Source: Rhyacichthys aspro
Taxonomy: Eukaryota; Chordata; Actinopteri; Gobiiformes; Rhyacichthyidae
NCBI GenBank assembly: GCA_036850595.1
Contig: CM072160.1
Coordinates: 186,001 to 250,000 of the forward strand
Direction: 5' to 3'
Length of the DNA stretch: 64,000 nt
Under the pieces are notes generated by a model that saw only the letters and a list, made by a program, of their open reading frames with translations, was not told where the DNA came from and did no database searches. Positions 22,102 through 34,000 of this stretch are shown piece after piece. Position 1 is the first letter of the stretch. Each line of letters starts with the position of its first letter. The position numbers and the translations under genes are program-made.

Positions 22102-25100
22102 TGGTTCGTTCTGAATTGTACTAGTTTTAATATAAATCGCGTTGTGTGGGACTATTTGACAGTTTTTGCCTTTTCTTTCGTTTATAGCTACATCCATCTT
22201 TGTATTATTTTTTGTTTTGTTTTAACGTACACTTACCCTGATTTTGCAGTGTTTTGGTCACTTTTTCGCGGTTTAGTCCACTCCTGGAGCTGAAGGGACG
22301 TGTCCAGACTTGTACAGTATAAGGAGGTGTTTATTATCTTTACTACAGTCTCTACATTTTCATTTATCTCAAACCTAAAGACCTGACATCAGCCTTTTTC
22401 TTTCACTTAAGACCTTTGTAAACCCTTTACTTTCATGTATTTTATCTAATGAATCCACACAGCAGCTGCAGAGATGGTAAGGACTCACTTTGGGTCACGT
22501 TTTGTGGACATTTTATACATTTTAATACAATTTTCAGTTGGTTTTAAGTTTATTTTTGTTGACGCTTACTTTGACTTATCAAAAACTATCCACAGTTCCC
22601 TTCAGGCTCCATGAGGCTTTATGCAATTTTATTCAATGTTTTGGTGATATTTCAGATCTATAATATGTAGTAGCCTTTTACAGTCCTTTTAAATTGTATT
22701 CTTGTCTGAGTTTGTGTTGCTTTTCTGTAGTTTTTTCTTTTTTTCTGTTGTGTTTGGTCAGTTTTCTCATTGTAGAACTTGTCCGGACATGTTCAGGAGC
22801 TACAAAGAAAGCACAGGGGTTAGTTTGGAGGAAACATATCTATTCAGAATACGGTTATACCGGTGCCATTGTTGACTTTATTTGGGGTTTAGAGACTTTT
22901 TTTGTGAGTCTGGACCTTTCCCTGGGATCTGTCCACCAGAACTGCATTACATTTAAATTCAGTTATATTCTAAACATACCCCAGACAGATGATTACTGTC
23001 CGTTTCTCCTCTGTTTCCTCAGATTGAACTAACAGAGTAATCATTTCCTCAGATTTCTTGTGCCCGCTGCTGCACGTCTCTAAATCCTTGGACTCTGGGC
23101 TCAGACTGAAGCTGCTGGAAGACAGAGACGACGTCCGGAGAAGAGACGAGTGTGGAGCCGCCCGCCGCCATGACCAACACGTACGGCTCATTTGACACTG
23201 TTTCAGTCAGTTCATACAGTTTTATAAGGTTTAGAGCTCACACACAGTTCATTTAGGAACTCCTCTGTTTGTTTGGTTTTTATTATTATGTTAAGTGTTT
23301 TTTTGCGAAGGGGGTTCTGTCAGACTCTGAGAACGAGGAGCCCATCAGTCGAAGGATCAGACACATCTCAGCCTTCATCAGGAAAACCAAGACCGCCCTC
23401 AGCAGGTACCTGTTCAAATCCATCTAAAACCTGTTCAAATCCATGTAAAACTTTTCAAATCCATCTAAAACCTGTTCAAATCCTAGTAAAGCCTGTTATA
23501 ATCCCTCTGAACCCTGTCTGTGCCTGTGCCTGGTCCTCAGCGGGGCCCAGAGGAGTCGCAGTTGCACTGATCCGATGGAGGACAGAGGGAAGGTGAAGGT
23601 GGTGCTGCAGCCGGCCCTCATGGACACGGTGAGACTGATCCAGATGAAGCCAGCGTTCAGAGATCTAGTGTTGACCCTAAAGCACTGCTGCAGACTCAGT
23701 AACAGTTTACACTTAATTTACCGTGAGTTACTTCTCGGAGCGAGAAGTTTGAGCTGAACTGTTGAACTTATTAAACTGAGACATTTCTAACAGTGGATAC
23801 AGTCAAATCTGTGACTTTTAACTTATGATGTTAGCTGCCTGAGGACGGGAACATTTACTGCTGTGGCTTTTGTTACAGATGTTTATTAATGTGCCTTGTC
23901 CTTAATAAATAAAAATAGAGGCTAGACTAAATAGAACAGACTCACTGCACATGCTCTGAATGTTCCTCTGAGGTGAGTGTTTGCTGCCATCTTGTGGTGA
24001 ACAGTGTTATGTGTTTGTATTGGAGGTCAGGGGTCAAGGGTCAGGGTCCCGGGGCTCACTGACTGGTCTCTCCTCAGGTCGGAGCGTCCCACAGTTTCTC
24101 GGCGGGGATCCTGCTGTCGTCTGAGAACAGCCGGTCCGTGTCCGTCCCGATCCTGCCCCCTCAGCGCCGTCTGGCCTGGCGCGCCGTGGTCCCGCCCTCG
24201 TCCTGGTCCCAGTCCGGTCCGGTCCCGCAGGTCCGGCCCGAGCGCTCCGTCAGCCCCGACAGCAACGACAGCATCTCCGAGGAGCTCAACCACTTCAAAC
24301 CCATCGTGTGTTCTCCCTGTACCCCTCCCAAGACGTCCTGGAGGACGGGGGGCGGACGGGTCCTGGCCGCATCGTCAAGTCCACCCCCAGGAACCTCCGG
24401 AGTCTGGGCCACCGGGGCCAGCAGGTCTGGACCCTCAAAACCTGTTCAAATCCCCCCAGAACCAGCAGGTCTGGACCCTCAAAACCTGTTCAAATCCCCC
24501 CAGAACCAGCAGGTCTGAACTCTCAAAACCTGTTCAAATCCCCCCAGAACCAGCAGGTCTGGACCCTCAAAACCTGTTCAAATCCCCCCAGAACCAGCAG
24601 GTCTGAACTCTCAAAACCTGTTCAAATCCCCCCAGAACCAGCAGGTCTGGACCCTCAAAACCTGTTCAAATCCCCCCAGAACCAGCAGGTCTGGACCCTC
24701 AAAACCTGTTCAAACCCCCAACCACCAATCCCCCAGAACCACCACCCCCCCACCCTCAAGCCCCCCAGAACCAGCAGGTCTGGACCCTCAAAACCTGTTC
24801 AAATCCCCCAGAACCAGCAGGTCTCCCAGGTTGAACCCTCAAAACCTGTTCAAATCCCCCAGAACCAGCAGGTCTGAACTCTCAAAACCTGTTCAAATCC
24901 CCCCAGAACCAGCAGGTCTGGGCCCTCAAAACCTGTTCAAATCCCCCCAGAACCAGCAGGTCTGGGCCCTCAAAACCTGTTCAGATCCCCCCAGAACCAG
25001 AAGGGCCAGCAGGTCTAGACCCACAAATACTGTTTAAATCTGACTAAAACTTGTTCTTATCCCTTTAAATCCTGTTCTGGTCCCTCTGTAGGCCTCGTAT

Positions 25101-25805
25101 GAGACCAGCGCTGCGATCCTACAGAAGTGGCGTCAGATTGAACTCGACCGACAGAAGGTCTCCATGGCGACGCTGACCAGCCCTGTCTCCGTGGCGACGC
25201 TGACCAGCCCCATCTCTGCAGTAACAGAGCCCGTTAACGACTCTGAGCCGAGAAACCGACGCAGGCTGCTCTTCGACTCAGAGGAAACCGTCAAAATAAG
25301 AGTCCCAGCCCTTCACCCCCAGGACCACTTTCTAGGTCTGTACTGGGACTGGTCTAAAACTGGTTTAGTCCTGGTTAGATCCTTGTTCTACTGTTTATTG
25401 TTGTTTTTTTTTTCAGATGGATTCCGGTTCGGTTCTACCTCAAAAAGGAAACAGAAAACCAAACACACTGAAGCCAAACGCAGCCGCCATGATGCTAATG
25501 CTAACCCTGAGGCTAACGCTAACTCCTATGGCGGGGATAATGTAAATGCTAGTGCAAATGTTAGCGAGCAGGAGCGGCTCGATCGAGCCTTAGCACTGCA
25601 GCTCCAGAGACAGTTCGACTCAGAGAACTCCAGCTCAGACCCGTACTTCCTCAGATCATGGACCAATCAGAGTCATGGGGGGCGGGGCCTGAGGAGCTGC
25701 TGGACCAGTGAGAGCAGGGGGCGGGGCCCAAGGAGCTGCTGGACCAATCAGAATGCCGACAGGACCAGAGGCTTAAGGAGCTCACGACGAAACAAGAAGC
25801 ATTAA
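21573..25805 (+). CDS. rnf169: RNF169-like DNA-damage ubiquitin reader, 7 exons
   Basis: RNF169 binds ubiquitylated H2A at DNA breaks and limits 53BP1. Exons: 21573-21804, 23053-23180, 23311-23405, 23541-23628, 24078-24424, 25092-25335, 25417-25805. Diagnostic segments: LSDSENEEPISRR, PERSVSPDSNDSISEELNHF with KPIVCSPCTPPK, IVKSTPRNL, ASYETSAAILQKW, and a C-terminal MIU-type helix RLDRALALQLQRQF with the adjoining DPYFLRSW motif. Exon 5 (24078-24424) is one base short: PPK and IVKSTPRNL are in different frames, and the next exon needs phase 0. The break lies near 24340-24370. With that base the product is about 507 residues (human is 708). No RING finger Cys pattern is found in exon 1 or elsewhere. 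The ATG in AAGATGGC is my choice. Confidence 0.85.
23406..23510. repeat. Dispersed CAAATCCATCTAAAACCTGTT motif, rnf169 intron
   Basis: Four to five tandem copies of CCTGTTCAAATCCATCTAAA begin directly after the donor of the exon ending at 23405 (GTACCTGTTCAAATCC). Confidence 0.8.
24416..25015. repeat. 44-base minisatellite seeded at rnf169 donor
   Basis: About 13 copies of a 44-base unit ending CCAGCAGGTCTGGACCCTC. The exon ending at 24424 reads GGCCAGCAG before GTCTGG, so every unit repeats the last exon bases plus the donor. The unit also contains AAAACCTGTTCAAATCC, the intronic motif found elsewhere in the window. Confidence 0.9.
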
Positions 25806-26078
25806 ACCAAAAGAGTTCAGACTAGGATTTAATCCAACTAAAACCTGTTGAAATTTTCATGAAGCCTTGTCTGAACTCTGTTCTTTTTAATGGATTTTAA
25901 AATATGCAAATTACTATGTCACATGACCAACAGCAGCCAATAGAAACCAGCATTTATAAAGAATCAGATCTTCCTTCTTTTGATTTAAGAGCGTCTTCCA
26001 GACTCAGAGCATCATGGGTAATGAAGTATTTCCAGCTGAATGACACACAGAGGGTTTAATGTAATCACTGTTTGATTT

Positions 26079-26084
26079 AATAAA
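26079..26084 (+). terminator. rnf169 poly(A) signal
   Basis: AATAAA about 275 bases past the rnf169 stop. A second AATAAA at 26636-26641 lies within a foldback repeat. Confidence 0.5.
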
Positions 26085-26314
26085 CAGATTTATCTCAGAC
26101 TGGGCTTTTTCACTGAATTTATGAAGCTGCTGCTGCTGATTACATGTAGTTTTGTCATTTATTAAGAATATTCATCTTCTAGAACAGCCCAGTAAAATAC
26201 TACATTTTGATATGTTGGAAATGGCTTAAAAAAAGTGGTGTCAAAGAGCCTTTTGTGACTTTTTTCCACCAAAAAATTAAAAGTTTTATGTGAAAATAAT
26301 TGAAAAGAAAAGTG

Positions 26315-26635
26315 TGGGACCAAAATATTACAATAGATGATTAGGACCATTGTAAAAGAACATTTGAGGGTTGAATTCTGAGATTATAAAAATTCTGAGG
26401 GGTTTGCCCTTTAAATAAAGAAAAAACAAAAACTTTTTTTGTTTTTGTTTTTAGCAAGTCCAGAAATGTTTTTGCTTAGTTTTTTTTGTTTTTGGGTGAC
26501 TGAATTATTTTATTTTATCATTTTTTTTGAGTTCTCAATTCTGACTTCAATCTCAGAATTCAACCCTCAAAGAATATTTCTTTTGCAGCCGCTCTAATCC
26601 TCTTCCGTAAAATTGTTTGCCATTCTTTTGGTCCC
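26315..26635. repeat. Foldback (inverted repeat) element
   Basis: GGGACCAAAA at 26315 faces TTTTGGTCCC at 26626-26635, and TTTGAGGGTTGAATTCTGAG near 26365 has a perfect reverse complement near 26552-26573. The arms of about 85-95 bases enclose an AT-rich loop of about 145 bases. It looks like a short MITE. Confidence 0.65.
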
Positions 26636-26716
26636 AATAAAGTTATATGTATTTATTTTAAATGTTAAGTGTTATTTTAGCTCAGATTTAGAGCAGATTC
26701 AGTAAAAACAGAAGAA

Positions 26717-26752
26717 GACGTCACAGTGCGTCAGAGGTTCGTTTGGGCCAAT
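26717..26752 (+). promoter_or_regulatory. spcs2 promoter elements
   Basis: A near-CRE GACGTCAC (26717-26724) and a CCAAT box (26748-26752) lie 25-60 bases before the spcs2 ATG. There is no TATA box, as expected for a housekeeping gene. Confidence 0.45.
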
Positions 26753-26777
26753 CAGAAGCGTCCAGGTCACAGCAAAG

Positions 26778-28863
26778 ATGGCGGCCGCGAGGAACGGGAA
26801 GAGTGGGTTACTGGAGAAAGTGAGCATCAACCTCATTTTACTAAATAACTTTTTGACTCTGTAGTCTGATAAAAGCCATGCATTTTCAGAGACTCTTTAC
26901 AAACCAAGCTACAGCGGTGTGGGGTTTGTGTTTGTAAAAAGAGGTTATTTTTGAGGCTGTTTTCCGGGTCGCGCTGCAGAGGGAGCTAAATTAACGTTAG
27001 CATTAGCGCTAAACTGAATTAACTGTAAAAATGACCGCTTTATACAACAATTTGTAATAAAAACAACATGCTGTGATGAGAAAGCAGTGAGATAAGACTA
27101 AGTTGTAAATAAAAGCTCTGAATTTTGCTCGTTTTACTCCAAAAAAGAGTAGTTTGTTGATTCCAGCTGTCACCAATATCTAAAAGAAAATGTTTAAATT
27201 TAAGTTCTATTTTAACGGAGTTTCAATTGTGAAGTAAAACACGACTATTCGATCATTTATTATGAGATTATTAGATCATATTCCGAGCTTCCCAAACAGC
27301 TGTAGTTTAACCAGAAACTGTACCGTTATTAAGTTTACAGACAGCGTTCAGAGAAACCGCAACAAAATGGAAAAATAATTTTGTATTTTTAAATCCAATG
27401 AAAGAAATAACAAAGAGAAACATTTGAAACTAAGTTTAAATAGTCGAGATTTGGCTCATACATGAACAGTTTAATTGGTTTTACTTTTATTGTTTAAATG
27501 TCTATTGTTTTGGGGTTGTACATAAATATCACTTTCCTGGTTTGTTTTGGGTTTTTTATTTTTGAAGTAAAGGTGTGGTTTCTGTATTTACTGTGTAGTG
27601 GAGTATTGTATTGTTTTCCTCTGATTATTTGTGTGTTCAGTGGAGAATTGATGAGAAGCCAGTGAAGATTGATAAATGGGACGGAGCCGCGGTGAAGAAC
27701 TCTCTGGACGATGCAGCCAAAAAGGTATCGCACCAAAAACTGTTTTTCTGATGAATGCTTCAATGGATCATTCTCCAGACACTCATCATAAATCTTATAT
27801 GACAATGAAAACAGTTTCAGGTCTGATGAACCATTGTTGTTTTCAATTACATTTTCTTTTGTTTGTCAGTTTAGGGTTTGTATCTTTTACCAATAAGAAA
27901 CAGGTCTCTCTCTGGTCTTTGCAGGTCCTGCTGGAGAAGTACTGTTATGTGGAGAACTTCTGTCTGGTTTAACCCGGTCTCTCTCTGGTCTTTGCAGGTC
28001 CTGCTGGAGAAGTACTGTTATGTGGAGAACTTCTGTCTGGTTTAACCCAGTCTCTCTCTGGTCTTTGCAGGTCCTGCTGGAGAAGTACTGTTATGTGGAG
28101 AACTTCTGTCTGGTGGACGGGAGGCTGCTGATCTGTACCGTGTCGTGTCTGTTCGCGGTGGTGGCTCTGGTCTGGGACTATCTCCATCCGTTCCCTCAGT
28201 CCAGACCGGTCCTGGCCGCCTGCGTCGTCTCATATCCTTCTACACACAACCTGTTCATTTATTCATTCATTTATTTATTTGATCTGCGAAGACTTTGTCT
28301 GAATCCAGCTCAGTCTTTATTATAAATCACACTTTAGTCCTGGTTCAGACCCGGTTTAGACCCGCTTCACACCTGGTTTTGCCTTGACTCTGGTACGTAT
28401 TTCATCATGATGGGAGTGCTGACCCTCTACACGTCGTACAAAGAGAAGAACATCTTCCTGGTGGCTCTGCAGAAAGACCCGGCAGGACTCGACCCGGACC
28501 ACGTCTGGCAGCTGTCGTCTTCACTCAAACGGTAACAGGACCGGGCTTTACAGGGATTTGGACAGGTTTCAGTTGGTTTTCTCTGTATTTCTGTTTGTTC
28601 TATCAGTATTTAACCTGGTTTTGTCTGGGCCTGGCCTAGTTCCAGCGGTATTTGACCCGGTTTTCCCTGGTTTCAGGTTTGATGACCAGTACTCGCTGCG
28701 TCTGGCGGTGACGGACGGGAAAAGCCGAGCCTCGAGAGAAACGGAGGTCACCAGGTCTGTGTCGGACTTCTTCGACGAGAACGGGACTTTGGTGATGGAC
28801 CAGTTCGAGAGGTGTGTGTCCAGACTGCACGACTCTCTGGCCTTTGACAAGAAGTCCAAGTAA
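26778..28863 (+). CDS. spcs2: Signal peptidase complex subunit 2, 5 exons
   Basis: SPCS2 is a non-catalytic subunit of the ER signal peptidase, helping to contact the translocon. Exons: 26778-26819, 27641-27724, 28071-28231, 28397-28531, 28677-28863. They total 609 bases, 202 residues (human is 226), and the phases agree. Family segments: KPVKIDKWDGAAVKNSLDDA, VENFCLVDGRLLICTV, two adjacent membrane helices (about residues 60-80 and 87-107), LYTSYKEKNIFLVA, WQLSSSLKRFDDQYSLRL and the C-terminal SRLHDSLAFDKKSK. The start lies in GCAAAGATGGCGGCC. Intron 3 begins ATATCCTT and ends AC. The start of exon 3 and its acceptor are triplicated in tandem; only the third copy reads on. Confidence 0.95.
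27903..28115 (+). repeat. Tandem triplication of spcs2 intron 2/exon 3 junction
   Basis: Three 73/74-base units each hold a pyrimidine tract, TGGTCTTTGCAG and the first 44 bases of exon 3 (starting at 27924, 27998 and 28071). In the first two units the coding stretch ends GTCTGGTTTAA, an in-frame stop. The third continues into the true exon. Confidence 0.95.
28232..28396 (+). other. U12-type AT-AC intron in spcs2
   Basis: The intron starts ATATCCTTC, the minor-spliceosome donor. It ends TGGTAC, with a branch-like GCCTTGAC (28381-28388) about 9 bases from the end. Removing it rejoins VVS to YFIMMG as in other SPCS2 proteins; no GT-AG choice does so. Confidence 0.85.
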
Positions 28864-31003
28864 GACCGGGCCAAGTCCAGGTGGAACCAGCTCCAGGCTC
28901 TGCAAAATCCACTGAAAACCTGCTCAAATCCACCTAAAACCTCCTTATTCTGTAACAAATGTCTCGTAAAAATCACACACATTTTTCCTGATGTTTTTCA
29001 GTCAAAATTCATCCAAAACACATCTTTTTTTTTTTTTAGAATGTCAACTTATTTTAGAGTTAACTCTTAAAATAAACTTTCCAACAATTGTTTAAATTGT
29101 TTAATTATTGTTTAATTGTTCTTTTTTTTTTTTTTTTTTCAGAAAAGTTACGAATAAAGTCATGTAGTTATGAATGTTAATTATCTTCACTGTCTTAAAT
29201 ATTTTGTTTTTCGGCTGTTTTGAGCGTTTTTCTAATTTCAACTCCATTTCAAATATTTGGATTATTCTCGAAAATGTGCTGAAATCATGAAATATTAAGT
29301 GTATTTTCCACTCCTTTTTAATTAATTGGATTAATTGAAGTGTGTTGTTAATAAGTGGTGCTCCATTTGTGCTGTTTATTAAAATATTATGCTTCAGTAT
29401 TTGTATTTTTAATGGATCTTTGAAATGTTTTCCACACATTTTTTGCCAAGTGTTAAAAAAAACTGTTCTCTTCAACTTCTATAAATTCTGTCATGTCTTT
29501 GGATTTAACTGCGATTTATTGAAAACAGAATGAGTCTAATCTGATGCGCATGTAGAATTAGAATCAGGTTTAAAATAAGAAAAATATAATAAAATAAAAA
29601 TATTTGCCTTAAAATAGAACGGACTGAATGTCGACCAAATGTTTCATTTCGTTTTTTGATAAAATGTCATGTCTGTTTTAAAATATGAAATAAACATGGA
29701 ACTGTTACCTGATAACTCTGCTTAAATGAAGTTTTGTTTTTTATTAAATCCTGAATTGTTGAATTGTTGAGTCAGCTGCAGTTTCTCAGTTCAAACACCA
29801 GAGGGAGACATTTCATTTGAAACACATCGAAGAATTTTAGCTCAAAATTTAAACAGACAGATTTTTTAATCTTTCCAAATTCTGTCTTAAATGGGTCATG
29901 AGACTATAATCATTTAATAAAAACGTGGCTCATTAGCATTCAAAAGTACTCACGAATATTCACAAAGCATCAAGTTAAGTGTAAAGAAACACTGAAAGAT
30001 AATCTCCACAGACACAACTGCTGTTCTTCAGATTAAAATGACAACAATATACCTTATAATTTTGAGTATTTGTGTTCAATAAATATTTACAGGTTCACTT
30101 TCTGAGCCCAAACTTACAAATGTAATAAAAACTAAGATTATAGTTTGTGAGAGTGGTTCCCAAACAATGGATCAGGACACAAAGTTCCTGTTTTTAAATT
30201 TTAAAAATCAATAAAAAAAAATAATAAAAAAAGATAAGTTGCCCCTAAGGTTTAAAAAAAAAAAAGTCTGGCCTTAATGTCCAAATAATCACTTTATTCA
30301 GAAATAACGTAAAGAGACAAATCTAAGCAGTAATATTTGAAAAACAAAGAGAAACAATCCTGTTAAAATGTCTCAAAAACAAATAAGCCCAGTCAAACTA
30401 AAGAGCAGCAGGATAAATAAAGATCATTTAAATGTTAAGATCAATCAGTGTAAATCATTGAAACTGAGATATGCTCCTCTTTTAGATTCAAAGGCCGTAT
30501 TCAGAATAATTTAGAGAAAGCTTTTTGATTAAAAACCCACCTTAATTTGTAACAAACATCTTGTAAAAATCATTCAGATCGTTTTCAGACGTATTTCTGT
30601 AACAATTCATTTAAAACATACGAAATTCTTAGAATATAAACTTTTTTCGGGAGTTAACTGGAGGAAAAAAGCATTCAATCATTTTGACAAAATGTTTTCA
30701 GTTTCAATGTCACTTTATCTCCTTTTGAAGCTTTTTCTTTATGAGTTTTCAAAGCACACGTCATTCTCTCAATAAAAACAGAAGTCATTTTAACAGACTT
30801 TTTCCCCTCAACCTTTTGTGTGTGTTACAGTGTTGAACCGAACAAGGCAGTAAATCCTGGAGCAGCAGGAGATTAGTGGGTTTTAGCAAAGCAGCAGGGG
30901 TGGGCGGGACTTATCCTCACTGTGGGCGGGGCTTACAGGTATTAGGGGCGTGGCTTCTGCACTGAGTCCTGGACAGAGACAGAGAGCCAACAGAAGCAGG
31001 ACC
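28864..31003. other. Intergenic spcs2-abcg1
   Basis: No gene is seen. There are two T-rich runs (29025, 29120), a likely spcs2 poly(A) signal AATAAA at 29689-29694, and AT-rich sequence to 30800. Confidence 0.5.
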
Positions 31004-34000
31004 ATGGCCTGTTTAATGGCAGCGTGGTCTGTCCACAACGCCTCGGTCACCAACTCCATCATCCTGGTGAGAAAACCATTCAAATATATCAAATATTTAC
31101 AAAATACTGGGTTTAGGGGGATTTGAACAGTTGGGATTTTTTTTTAAATTAGATTGGATCTGAACTGGTTTTAGTTGGATTTGAGCAGGTTTTGGTTGGA
31201 TCTCCAAAGGATTTAGTAGGATCTGACCTGGTTTTAGTTGGATTTGAACAGGTTTTAGTTAAATCTGACCTGTTTTTTCTCTCGCAGACCTCTAATGGAC
31301 CTCCAGACCTAATGTTGGACCCTCTCTCGGTCTCTGTGTGTCTGGATGAGGCCCCGGCCCCGAGGTGTGGGGTTCAGGGCCCCTCGTATGGCGTTCGGGG
31401 CCCTTTGTGCGGCATTCAGGGTCCCTCTTATGGCATTCAGGGCCCTTCGTGTGGCATTCAGGGCCCATCGTATGGCGTTCGGGGCCCTTTGTGCGGCATT
31501 CAGGGCCCCTCTTATGGCGTTCAGGGCCCCTCGTGTGGCGTTTGGGGCCGGTCGTGTGGCGTTCAGGGCCCCGCTCAGAGCCGTAAATCAGAGCCGACGC
31601 TGACCGAGGCCCAGCGCTTCAGCTCGTTGCCGCGGCGACCGGCCGTAAACATCCGCTTCATCGACGTGAGCTACTCTGTTCCCGAGGGCCCCTGGTGGAG
31701 GAGCAGAGGTACTGCACACACTCCACACACAGCAGCAGGTCCTGGGTTCGAGTCCCTCTGATCCAGGCCCTGTTTTAGATAAACCGTTCTGTTTGGTCAA
31801 TGTTGGGTTCAGGGGGAAGGGGTCCGGACCCGCTGGATTCTCTGAAGGTCCCTGGGTCCGGCCGGTCCCGTCTGGGGCCGGGACTCAACGGATCTACAAA
31901 CTCTAAGGGACTTTCCTGATTTTATTTGTGTGGCTTTTGAGGAAAAGGATTTAATCTGTAATAATCTCAGACTGAATCAGGAATAATCTATGAATCAAGG
32001 ATTTGAACAGAACAGGAGCTGTGTCCAATCACAGCTCACTTCTGAGAATGGAGCGCTCCCATTGGTCGACACTATGTGAATAAGGAAGTAATGTCTGCAG
32101 ATAAAACAGAGAAATGTGTGATTCAGCTCTGGATACGACTTTTACAGCTTCACTTTCTGTTTTATCCTGACGGAGTGAACATGGTCCTGACTGGACCTGC
32201 TGTAGTTTGTGTAGTTTGTGTAGTTTGTGTAGTTCGAAGGCTGAATGTGAGATGGTTGTGTGTTGCTCTGTGGGTGTTCTGTAGAAATGTGCTGCAGGTG
32301 TTGTGGTGAGAAGTGTGTTTGATCTGATTACCCTCAGGTCACTGTCGGTCAGTGCGCTCTCATAAACCTCTGAGTCGAGCTATTCCTGAACCGAGCTCAA
32401 TTTAACTCATCCAGCCTCGAAACAAACCTAAAAATAGTCTGAATGAAGGTCAGGTTCAGGGGCCAAAGGCGGGGCCCCTCAATAAACACATGGATCAATA
32501 AGGATTATTCAATACTCTGTAATTGGTTCAAAATACATGTGTGTGACCAAATAAAAACAGATCGACCCTAACCCTTTTACAGTCAGCTCCACCATTTTAA
32601 AAACATGAGGATGAATATAAAAGTGTCTGAACAGAAAGAGCCCCAGCTCCACGTTTTTATTTGTATTTGAATAAAACAGAATTGAATAAGGTTCAGAGCA
32701 ACACAATAATCCAAACAGAAGCATTTTGGAGGATTTAACAAATATTTGATGAGTTCTTTTTGAAACATATTTCTATATGTAAGATTTGGACCAAAAACCA
32801 AACTCACATCAGTCCTTTATCTGCAGTTTGGACCTGGACTTGAACCTGGATCTGGACCTAGACCTACACTAGACCTGGAACTGTTATCTGCAGCAGACGT
32901 TGTTCTGTGGATTAACAGATTAACTCTAATCCTCACTGTTTTTACTGCAGCCTCTGAACTTGGTCTAGACCTGGTTTAGTCCTGGTTTAGACCTGGTTTA
33001 GTCCTGGTTTAGTCCTGGTTTAGACCTCGTTTAGTCCTGGTTTAGACCTGGTTTAGTCCTGGTTTAGTCCTGGTTTAAACCTGGTTTAGTCCTGGTTTAA
33101 ACCTGGTTTAGTCCTGGTTTAGACCTGGTTTGACCTGGTTTATACCTGGTTTGACCTGGTTTAGACCTGGTTTGACCTGGTTTAGTCCTGGTTTAAGCCG
33201 TCCCAGTGAAAATCATGGCTCAGTTTTTTGTGGGACCAGCAGGTTTTGGGACTCAGGTCTGGTCCAGTCTCAGGTTTCTGGGTCTTTTCTCAGAGTCTTT
33301 GTTCTGTCTTGGTCTTTGTTTTGGTTGAAACCTGATCCTGGTCTAAGCAGGTTCAGTCCCAGCTCTGGTCTGAAGTCCTCCCAGACTGGACTTTATGAGA
33401 CTCTGAAGCTGCTCTGAGTCTGACTCCTGACGCCGATTGAGTCCTGTGGGGTCCCTCTGCTGGTTTAGACCTGGTTTAGACCTGGTTTAGACCTGGTCTG
33501 GACCTGGTTTAGACCTGGTTTAGACCTGGTTTAGACCTGGTTTGGACCTGGTTTAGACCTGGTGGGACCTGGTTTAGACCTGGTTTAGACCTGGTTTAGT
33601 CTCGGAGCAGGTCTCACGCTGGACCCAAAACCTGAACAAAACTCAAGCTGCTCTTGTTTCTGTGGAACTGGATCTGAACAGATTTAATGAAGGGTTTGCG
33701 AGGAACCTGAGCCAAAACTCAGTGAGGTATAAATGTGTTCTATCGGCTCTGAACAGGCTCTGAGGCAGTGTTTGATCTTTATTCATGAGTTTAAGGGATT
33801 TTCTGTAAACTTACAGAGGTTTAAAGAACAAATCTCCAGGTCAGAAGCAACATTTCCTCAGGATTTCTCAGGTCTCTAGTACAGTCCAGCACAAAGTTTA
33901 TTCTGTTCTTATTTAAAATCTCGTCTGGTCAGAATCAAACCCTCGTTACTTCCACAGAGTCGCCTCTGAAAACTTTATGAGGCTTGAGACTTTGAGACAG

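Noticed and set aside
31742..31765. tRNA B-box-like GGGTTCGAGTCCC
   Set aside because: No A-box, acceptor stem or cloverleaf around it.
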